NCBI GenBank assembly: GCA_007118765.1
Contig: SKQZ01000447.1
Span: forward strand, 1-10,866
DNA length: 10,866 nucleotides
Source of the DNA: Candidatus Hydrogenedentota bacterium
GTDB lineage: Bacteria > Hydrogenedentota > Hydrogenedentia > Hydrogenedentales > CAITNO01
Direction of reading: 5' to 3'
The notes beneath the pieces were generated by a model. That model saw nothing but the letters and a program-made list of their open reading frames with translations. It was not told where the DNA came from and did no database searches. The position numbers and the translations under genes are program-made. Positions 1-5,759 of this stretch are shown here, piece after piece (within the stretch, counting starts at the first letter, position 1; each line of letters starts with the position of its first letter).

Positions 1-153
1 CCACAAGGGCCACGTAATGGCATCTTTCGTGTTAATCGTGGAGGCGCTTGGAGTAACCAGTACATGCGGCTGCGTTCTGCCTGTCGTTCCCATAATCTTC
101 CTGACATGCGTTCCGATATGATTGGGTTGCGCGTGGTGATGGTTGAACAGTAG
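1..153 (+). CDS. C-terminal end of an FGE/SUMF1-type (formylglycine-generating enzyme-like) protein, 5' truncated
   Basis: Frame 1 is open from the window edge to a TAG at 151-153 and gives the last 50 residues of a protein. It carries the C-terminal signature of the FGE-sulfatase (SUMF1/EgtB/PvdO) fold: RVNRGGAWSN, then LRSACR, a Pro/Arg stretch (LPDMRSD) and IGLRVV. In typical members these read RGGSW, LRSAYR and GFRVV. Family members oxidise a sulfatase cysteine to formylglycine, or serve as C-type-lectin-like domains in other enzymes and in Ser/Thr kinase fusions. The catalytic Cys region cannot be judged because most of the protein lies outside the window. The next gene starts 128 bases later behind its own promoter-like sequence, so the two need not be co-transcribed. 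The domain is confident; the exact function is not. Confidence 0.85.
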   Translation, partial: PQGPRNGIFRVNRGGAWSNQYMRLRSACRSHNLPDMRSDMIGLRVVMVEQ

Positions 154-179
154 CCGTGGCGTTTCAAGCCGCATAAGCA

Positions 180-208
180 TTGGCAATACTAATCCGTTCG
201 GATACAAT
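180..208 (+). promoter_or_regulatory. sigma70-type promoter candidate for the pepP-efp-accBC run
   Basis: TTGGCA at 180-185 and TACAAT at 203-208 are separated by exactly 17 bases, matching 5 of 6 positions of each consensus box. It lies 73 bases upstream of the aminopeptidase start codon and after the stop of the FGE-like gene, where an operon promoter would be expected. Recognised by eye only. Confidence 0.6.
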
Positions 209-217
209 TGGCGCCAA
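208..217. promoter_or_regulatory. 10-bp perfect palindrome overlapping the promoter -10 end
   Basis: TTGGCGCCAA is a perfect dyad beginning at the last base of the -10 box, so it covers the expected transcription start. A protein bound here would block initiation, so it could be an operator. A 10-bp palindrome can also arise by chance, and no second copy was seen in the window. Confidence 0.3.
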
Positions 218-280
218 GGTTGGTGTTGTGTTTTTGGGAAAAGCCGGGCTGCGCAAGTCCGGAAAGGGAGGATACCGCAC

Positions 281-1363
281 ATGAAACCACATCAATACGA
301 GAGACGTGTTACTGCATTGCAATCAAAACTGAAGGAACAGGGCGTTGACAGCTTTGTCAGTGTGTGCCCTGCGGACAATGCCTATTTGACAGGGTTTCTG
401 GGAAGCACATCACTGTTGTTGGCGACGCAAGACCGTGTGTTGCTTTTGTGTGATTTTCGGTATGCAGAACAGGCGACCAAGCAGGTGGAAGCAGCGGACG
501 TAGTGCGGTGCAGCGGAAGCCTGGACAAACAGCTGGCAACATTTGTGGCGGACATGAAGCTGGAGCAACTTGCTTTTGAACCGGATGCCATGACCGTTGC
601 ACGCAAAAACGCCATTGAGAACAGCTGCAAATGCGAGATGATTGGCATGCCCGATAGTTGCCGGTCATTGCGACTGTGCAAAGAACCGGGCGAAATAGAC
701 CGCATAGGCGCTGCGGCGGCTTTGGCAGAGGCGGCGCTGGAAGCCATGCTGACACGTCTTGAACCGGGTATTCCGGAGAGTGTGGCCGCCGGGCTGCTGG
801 AACTGGAATTCCGCAAACGGGGCGCCCAAGGCGCTTCCTTTGACACCATTGTGCTCTTTGGAGAACGTAGCTCATTGCCCCACGGCAAGCCCGGAGACCG
901 TCCTTTACAACGGGGAGATATTGTACTGGTGGACTGTGGGTGTATCCTCGATGGATACTGTTCCGACTTGACCCGAACGTTCGTTTACGGTAGTATACCG
1001 GGCGATTGGTTTAGTGAAATATACGAAACGACGCACACGGCACAAGAAGCGGCAGTGAAGACGGTGAACGCCGGCGTCCGCGCATGCGATGTGGACGCTG
1101 CGGCTCGTTCCGTAATCGCCGCCGCCGGTTACGGTGATAACTTTGGTCATGGTACAGGTCATGGCGTGGGCTTGGAAGTGCATGAGCCGCCGCGACTTAG
1201 TGCAGAATCAGATGATTCGCTTGAAGCGGGCATGGTGGTCACTGCGGAACCGGGCATTTATCTGTCGGGTCAGGGCGGCGTTCGTATTGAAGACCTGCTT
1301 GTTGTTACGGAAACCGGGAATGTCATATTGACCCGATTACCCAAAGAATTACGGATACTTTAA
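281..1363 (+). CDS. pepP: Xaa-Pro aminopeptidase (M24B metallopeptidase)
   Basis: This 360-residue cytoplasmic peptidase is predicted to release N-terminal residues preceding proline. Residues 1-130 form the creatinase/prolidase N-terminal domain and about 137-358 the pita-bread catalytic domain. All five dinuclear metal ligands of the family can be assigned: Asp218 (VDCG), Asp229 (SDLTRTF), His294 (in GHGTGHGVG), Glu323 (AEPGIY) and Glu337 (VRIED). The supporting His290 and His301 are present. The frame is open upstream to 143, but ATG 281 is preferred: GGGAGG lies at 266-271 with 9 bases of spacing, and homology begins just after it. The upstream extension would overlap the preceding stop and the promoter. 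The length is normal for the short YqhT/PepQ-like class, so Xaa-Pro dipeptidase (pepQ) is the alternative name. It overlaps nothing and is followed 2 bases later by efp. Confidence 0.9.
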   Translation: MKPHQYERRVTALQSKLKEQGVDSFVSVCPADNAYLTGFLGSTSLLLATQDRVLLLCDFRYAEQATKQVEAADVVRCSGSLDKQLATFVADMKLEQLAFEPDAMTVARKNAIENSCKCEMIGMPDSCRSLRLCKEPGEIDRIGAAAALAEAALEAMLTRLEPGIPESVAAGLLELEFRKRGAQGASFDTIVLFGERSSLPHGKPGDRPLQRGDIVLVDCGCILDGYCSDLTRTFVYGSIPGDWFSEIYETTHTAQEAAVKTVNAGVRACDVDAAARSVIAAAGYGDNFGHGTGHGVGLEVHEPPRLSAESDDSLEAGMVVTAEPGIYLSGQGGVRIEDLLVVTETGNVILTRLPKELRIL

Positions 1364-1365
1364 CG

Positions 1366-1923
1366 ATGATATCAACAGCTGACTTTCGGAATGGATTGGT
1401 GGTAAACCTTGATGGCGATTTGATGGAAATTACTGAGTTCCAGCATGTGAAGCCCGGCAAGGGCGGGGCGTTTGTGCGCACCAAATTTAAGAATGTCCTG
1501 ACGGGCAGGGTCTTTGAAAAGACGTTCCGTTCAGGAGAAAAATTTGAAGAAGCGCGCATTGAAGAGCAACGGTGGCAGTTTCTCTACTCCGATGGAACGC
1601 AGTTTCATTTCATGGACCACAAAACGTATGAACAGTTGCCGGTGAATGCAGATCTTGTGGGCGACAAGGCGATGTGGATGAAGGAGAACGATGATGTATC
1701 GCTCATGTTCTACAATGGCAGCGTTATTGCCGTGGAAGTTCCGGCGCATGTGGTCTTGACCATCAGTAAATCGGATCCTGGCGTTCAGGGCGACCGTAGC
1801 AGCGGCGCCAAAAAACCGGCGGAGTTGGAGACGGGCGCCACCATCCAAGTACCCCTGTTTTTGAACGAGGGCGACCAAGTCAAGGTGGATACGCGTACGG
1901 GTGAATATGTGGAGCGGGTATAA
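1366..1923 (+). CDS. efp: translation elongation factor P (EF-P)
   Basis: EF-P is a 185-residue tRNA-mimicking protein that binds between the ribosomal P and E sites and relieves stalling at polyproline stretches. Three domains are expected: a KOW-like N-terminal domain (about 1-63) and two OB-like domains (about 67-127 and 130-185). The tip loop of domain I reads KPGKGGAF, placing the modifiable lysine at residue 32. The C-terminal signature is present: ETGATIQVPLF at 155-165 and VDTRTGEYV at 174-182. Lysine rather than arginine at the tip points away from EarP-type rhamnosylation. It fits EpmA-type beta-lysylation, a B. subtilis-like modification, or none; no modification gene is in view. 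ATG 1366 lies 2 bases after the pepP stop with no strong Shine-Dalgarno sequence, which suggests translational coupling. The pepP/efp/accB/accC order is known from many bacteria. Confidence 0.97.
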   Translation: MISTADFRNGLVVNLDGDLMEITEFQHVKPGKGGAFVRTKFKNVLTGRVFEKTFRSGEKFEEARIEEQRWQFLYSDGTQFHFMDHKTYEQLPVNADLVGDKAMWMKENDDVSLMFYNGSVIAVEVPAHVVLTISKSDPGVQGDRSSGAKKPAELETGATIQVPLFLNEGDQVKVDTRTGEYVERV

Positions 1924-1982
1924 TGCCCGTGGCGGCGCTCCGGTTGCGTTTTGCAATGAAGTGACGATATAAGGAACGCGAG

Positions 1983-2441
1983 ATGGATTTTGAGGAACTG
2001 CAAGAATTAATTCGGCTCTTCGAATCCACTGATCTGTCCGAAATTGAGGTGGAAGAGGACGGACGCCGCATCCGTTTGGCCAAGCCGATGATTTCGGAGA
2101 CCCACATTGTGCCGGGACAAACCACAATCGGTTCCAAGGACGTTGTTGTCCCCAAGCCAACGTTGGACGCGGAAACCGAAGCGCTGTTGGCCGAGGGCCT
2201 CATTACCGTGGATGCGCCCATGGTGGGCACATTTTACGCGGCCTCCGGGCCGGGTGCGCCGCCCTTTGTGCAGGTGGGGGATACGGTTGATGCCAATCAG
2301 GTTATCTGTATTGTTGAGGCCATGAAAATTATGAACGAAGTGGTGTGCAAAGTGCCCGCTATCGTGGAGCGCATTTTGGTGCGCAATGGCGAGCCGGTGG
2401 AATACGGACAGCCGTTGATAGCGGTGCGGCCATTGGCCTGA
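1983..2441 (+). CDS. accB: acetyl-CoA carboxylase biotin carboxyl carrier protein (BCCP)
   Basis: This 152-residue carrier subunit of acetyl-CoA carboxylase holds the biotin that shuttles CO2 from AccC to the carboxyltransferase, the first committed step of fatty acid synthesis. The N-terminal part (1-35) has the acidic AccB-type start MDFEELQELIRLF. A short linker rich in Pro and Val follows (about 36-75). The biotinyl/lipoyl domain spans about 76-152. The biotinylation motif VEAMKIMNEV puts biotin on Lys115, and the AccB thumb-like segment (ASGPGAPPFVQVGD, 87-100) is present, which supports a true BCCP rather than a decarboxylase domain. The start ATG has AAGGA at 1971-1975, 7 bases upstream. 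It lies 59 bases after efp and 11 bases before accC. Length is typical (about 150-160 residues). Confidence 0.97.
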   Translation: MDFEELQELIRLFESTDLSEIEVEEDGRRIRLAKPMISETHIVPGQTTIGSKDVVVPKPTLDAETEALLAEGLITVDAPMVGTFYAASGPGAPPFVQVGDTVDANQVICIVEAMKIMNEVVCKVPAIVERILVRNGEPVEYGQPLIAVRPLA

Positions 2442-2452
2442 CGGGGACACGC

Positions 2453-3793
2453 ATGTTCAAGCGACTTCTTATAGCCAACCGCGGTGAAATTGCGGTGCGC
2501 ATTATCCGGGCATGCCGTGAAATGGACATCGTTTCGGTGGCGGTATATTCCACTGCCGACCGCGATTCGCTACACGCCCATCTGGCTGATGAATCCATTT
2601 GCATCGGCCCCGCAAGCGCTTCCGAAAGCTATCTCAAATCATCCAGCATCATTGCCGCCGCAGAGGTTGCCGACGTACAGGCGATTCATCCGGGGTACGG
2701 ATTCTTGGCGGAAAGCCCGAAATTTGCCGCTATTTGCCGGGATTGTCGCATCGGATTTATTGGCCCTTCGGTGGAGACGATTGTCTTGTGTGGCGACAAG
2801 GCCGCCTGTCGCAAGACAGTGCATGATGCGGGTGTGCCGGTTGCTCCCGGCAGTGAATGTGCCGTCAAAGATCCACAGGAAGCCGCGAGCATTGCCCGCG
2901 ATGTCGGCTACCCGGTATTGGTGAAAGCGTCGGCGGGCGGCGGTGGCCGCGGTATGCGTATTGCGCACAACGAATCCACGCTCAAACATGCCGTGTCCAT
3001 GGCCGCGACGGAAGCGGCGGCGGCTTTTGGCAACGGCGGGGTATACATTGAGAAGTTTATTGAAGGGGCGCGACACATTGAATTTCAAGTGTTGGGAGAT
3101 AATGATGGGAATCGCATTTGCTTTGCTGAGCGGGAATGTACCATTCAGCGACGCCATCAAAAGCTTATCGAAGAAACGCCTAGCCCCGCGCTTACCCCGT
3201 CATTACGCGCAGAAATGACCGAGGCGGCGCTCGTAGCGGCCACAGCGCTCAACTATACCAATGCGGGAACTGTGGAGTTTCTGTTGGCGCCTGACAATAG
3301 GTATCATTTCATTGAAATGAACGCCCGCATACAAGTGGAGCATCCTGTCACGGAAGAGTCAACGGGCATTGATTTGGTGCGCGAGCAGATTCGCTTGGCG
3401 GCGGGGGAACCGCTTGGATACGACACGGTGAAAAGCCATGACGCCGTAATTGAGGCGCGGGTGTACGCCGAAGACCCGGCCTCCAACTTCAGACCCAATT
3501 CCGGTCTTGTCCGACGTTGCCATATCCCGGGTGGCCCCGGCATTCGGGTGGATACCCATTTGTTTTCCGGATATGAAGTGCCCCACTATTATGATTCGTT
3601 GTTGGCCAAGGTTATTGCACGTGGGAAAACGCGCAACGAAGCCATTGAACGGATTAGCGGCGCATTGGATGAGTTGTTTGTGGAAAACATTGCCACCACC
3701 GCCAGCCTGTGTGCGCGTATTGTGCGAGGCGACCGTTTCCGACGTGGTGACACCGGCCCGGACCTGCTGGAAGAGTATGTACCCCCAGAATGA
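2453..3793 (+). CDS. accC: acetyl-CoA carboxylase, biotin carboxylase subunit
   Basis: This 446-residue ATP-grasp enzyme carboxylates BCCP-biotin using ATP and bicarbonate. It begins with the family's MFKRLLIANRGEIAVRI. The biotin carboxylase N domain covers about 1-113, the ATP-grasp domain about 114-318 and the C-terminal domain about 333-440. Expected active-site residues are visible: Lys116, Lys158, the glycine-rich loop AGGGGRGM (161-168), His208, Lys237 in QRRHQK, Glu275, Glu288 and Asn290, then Arg292-Gln294-Val295-Glu296 (MNARIQVEHPVT) and Arg336. The frame is open further upstream into accB, but ATG 2453 fits the conserved N-terminus, with GGGGA at about 2443-2447. The stop is TGA within an ATGA, overlapped by a possible 32-codon ORF. 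The accA and accD genes are not in the window. Confidence 0.97.
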   Translation: MFKRLLIANRGEIAVRIIRACREMDIVSVAVYSTADRDSLHAHLADESICIGPASASESYLKSSSIIAAAEVADVQAIHPGYGFLAESPKFAAICRDCRIGFIGPSVETIVLCGDKAACRKTVHDAGVPVAPGSECAVKDPQEAASIARDVGYPVLVKASAGGGGRGMRIAHNESTLKHAVSMAATEAAAAFGNGGVYIEKFIEGARHIEFQVLGDNDGNRICFAERECTIQRRHQKLIEETPSPALTPSLRAEMTEAALVAATALNYTNAGTVEFLLAPDNRYHFIEMNARIQVEHPVTEESTGIDLVREQIRLAAGEPLGYDTVKSHDAVIEARVYAEDPASNFRPNSGLVRRCHIPGGPGIRVDTHLFSGYEVPHYYDSLLAKVIARGKTRNEAIERISGALDELFVENIATTASLCARIVRGDRFRRGDTGPDLLEEYVPPE

Positions 3794-3888
3794 TCGGCTT
3801 GACCTCCACTTCCGCTTGTAACCAGTGTGGCCGTTACATCCCCTGCAAGGTCAACGGGTACCTTACAGCAAGACTATGTGTCGGTTAG
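3790..3888 (+). CDS. possible 32-residue Cys-containing peptide overlapping the accC stop
   Basis: ATG at 3790 overlaps the accC stop as ATGA and opens a 32-codon frame ending in TAG at 3886-3888. The peptide has Cys10, Cys13, Cys19 and Cys30; the segment CNQCGRYIPC resembles half of a zinc ribbon. There is no Shine-Dalgarno sequence, so translation would depend on coupling to accC. It runs 4 bases into the 3' end of the convergent permease gene. An open frame this short is common by chance; the clustered cysteines and the ATGA overlap are the only reasons to list it. It could be the remnant of a longer zinc-ribbon gene. Confidence 0.2.
   Translation: MIGLTSTSACNQCGRYIPCKVNGYLTARLCVG
3843..3868 (-). 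terminator. weak hairpin after the permease operon
   Basis: On the minus strand CTGTAAGGT (3868-3860) can pair with ACCTTGCAG (3851-3843), a 9-bp stem with one G-U pair and an 8-base loop. It begins 16 bases past the permease stop. The same stem has a C-A mismatch when read on the plus strand, so it suits the minus-strand transcript better. No T-run follows, so intrinsic termination is doubtful. Confidence 0.3.
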
Positions 3889-5759
3889 TTTTTCATGCCT
3901 GTGAGCGTAACGCCCTGTATAAAGTACTTTTGCGCGAAGAAGAAAATGACCACCACAGGCAATATCATGATGGTGGAGGCAGCCATCAACATGCCGAAAT
4001 CACCGCCGTATTCGTCACGGAAATTAAACAACCCCAGTGCAAGGGGGTACAGGCGTTGGTCATTCAGATAGATGAGGGGGCCCATAAACTCGTTCCATGC
4101 GCCCATGAACGTAAAAATGCCAACAGCGGCGAGGGCGGGCTTGATCAGCGGCAGTATGATGCGGCTGTAGATGCCAAAATACCCGCAACCGTCAATGAGA
4201 GCGGCCTCCTCCAATTCCCGTGGGATACCTTTCATAAACTGGCGCAGCAGAAAGATGAAAAACGCGCCGCCTGCAAAGAAAGCGGGCACCCACAAGGGCC
4301 GCAATGTGTTATACCAGCCGAGTGTCCGAAACACAAGGAACAACGGCACCATGGTTACTTGTGGCGGCAGCATGAGCGTAGCCAATACCGCCAGAAACAC
4401 CACATCACGGCCGGGCCATCGGAGGCGCGCAAACGCATAGGCCACCATGGAGCAACTGATAATCTGACCGATGACATTCATGAGCACAAGATACATGCTG
4501 TTGGCGATATATCGGTCCCAGTGTTCGCCTGCTATCCAAGCGTTACGATAGTTTTGGACATATTTGTTCCATAGCGCTGCGAGTCGGGAGGAACGCTGTA
4601 TCACAAGGGAAATGCGAATGTGACCGGGATTGTCGTAGGCATCGGGAGTATTAAGGACTGGTTTCAATGGCCAGATACCCACATCGCGCTCGTCGGTTGC
4701 ATCCCGATCAGCTAATTTGAAGGTTAGTTCCTGCCAACGGTAACCACCACTGAACAACGGATCCTGCGACTCATAGCGTTGCCCGTCCACTTCCAGCACA
4801 AAACGCAGACGATGCCATGTGCGGTCTTGACGGAGCGGCAGGGTAACGCTTAGCAAATCCGATGTTTTCATGGGCAAAGGCAACTCCAGTTGAAACTGTG
4901 CCTCCGGGTTATGGTCAAGGTCATACGCCAGCACTGTCATGAAATCGGAGGCGGCCAGACTGATTGGTTGTTGTCGCAGCACAATGTTGTCCGTGGGCGT
5001 TGCCTCATCTTCCAAGTTTGCCAGGCTTAGTCCGGTGATGGGAAAATCGAGGCGCTCCCTATTGGTCACGAATGGTTCGCGCACCGCCACACACCGATAG
5101 ATGGCGCTCCATACGTCTTCAAGCCTGTCTTTGGTAACACGGCGGGCAAGTGCATCCAACAGGGCATCATCGTCCTGTTGCCACACGGCGGCAGGTGTGC
5201 CCGCCATAAGCGTGTGCCATACGCCCTGTACTATCGCTTCACGCAACCGGTCGGCATTCAAACCGTCATAATGTGCCGCATCAAGGTGTACCGCACTGCG
5301 TTCCCACAGAGTATCTGTAATTCGCGGCTTGAGGCGTTGCCACCGGGCATCGGTGATTTCGGGAGGCGGCAGGACAGGATCATAGGCCTCGGCGGTAACA
5401 TAGGGTGACTGGGCCAGCGGACGGGGGACGGCGGGTATCCATGTCGGCGGATAGGACACCACTTCCTCGGGGTATTTGAAACTCGTGATAATCAACCATG
5501 CGAAGGGAAACATAAACACCAGCGAACCAAGAACAAGTATGCTGTGAATGGCGACGGATTTGGCACACGACAAGGGCAGCACAAAGGCAAGGGTCAGGGA
5601 AAGTAGCAGCAGGATGGAAAACAGTAAGACAACGAAACCATGTGAACGATCAAGTTCCCCGGCGCCCACCAGCAGAGCCAGCAGCGCAATGCCGCATAAT
5701 CCGAGGAACAGCAGCACAGCCGTCCAGAACTGGGGTGTGATGTTGTTATTCACCGCCAT
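3885..5759 (-). CDS. MalG-like carbohydrate ABC permease with a large extracytoplasmic insertion
   Basis: This 624-residue inner-membrane subunit of a CUT1-type sugar importer is about twice the usual ~280 residues. Two extra helices (about 10-32 and 42-64) precede the canonical first helix (72-94, ending FPFAWLIITSFK). The usual loop motif YPPTWIP follows (103-109). About 280 residues then intervene (112-395) before the normal sequence resumes at NYRNAW (403-408) and the remaining five helices. The ATPase-docking EAA loop is intact: EEAALIDGCG at 517-526 and LPLIKP at 536-541. The insertion has a helical part (about 134-225), then a beta-rich part (about 240-390) with alternating strands such as WHRLRFVLEV and RWQELTFKL, like a jelly-roll or carbohydrate-binding module. 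Its start overlaps the end of the preceding fusion gene by 14 bases, so the two should be made together. The permease assignment is firm; the insertion fold is inferred. Confidence 0.9.
   Translation of the reverse strand: MAVNNNITPQFWTAVLLFLGLCGIALLALLVGAGELDRSHGFVVLLFSILLLLSLTLAFVLPLSCAKSVAIHSILVLGSLVFMFPFAWLIITSFKYPEEVVSYPPTWIPAVPRPLAQSPYVTAEAYDPVLPPPEITDARWQRLKPRITDTLWERSAVHLDAAHYDGLNADRLREAIVQGVWHTLMAGTPAAVWQQDDDALLDALARRVTKDRLEDVWSAIYRCVAVREPFVTNRERLDFPITGLSLANLEDEATPTDNIVLRQQPISLAASDFMTVLAYDLDHNPEAQFQLELPLPMKTSDLLSVTLPLRQDRTWHRLRFVLEVDGQRYESQDPLFSGGYRWQELTFKLADRDATDERDVGIWPLKPVLNTPDAYDNPGHIRISLVIQRSSRLAALWNKYVQNYRNAWIAGEHWDRYIANSMYLVLMNVIGQIISCSMVAYAFARLRWPGRDVVFLAVLATLMLPPQVTMVPLFLVFRTLGWYNTLRPLWVPAFFAGGAFFIFLLRQFMKGIPRELEEAALIDGCGYFGIYSRIILPLIKPALAAVGIFTFMGAWNEFMGPLIYLNDQRLYPLALGLFNFRDEYGGDFGMLMAASTIMILPVVVIFFFAQKYFIQGVTLTGMKN

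Noticed and set aside
143..280. Upstream extension of the aminopeptidase frame by 46 residues
   Set aside because: It would overlap the stop of the FGE-like gene and the promoter, has no family similarity, and ATG 281 has a good Shine-Dalgarno sequence.
1531..2160. Minus-strand frame of 209 codons
   Set aside because: It runs antisense through efp and accB, both unmistakable genes.
2345..2452. Upstream extension of the accC frame by 36 residues
   Set aside because: It lies inside accB, and the family N-terminus starts exactly at ATG 2453.
3825..4574. Plus-strand frame of 249 codons
   Set aside because: It is antisense to the MalG-like permease, with low-complexity His/Gln/Lys-rich content and no recognisable motif.
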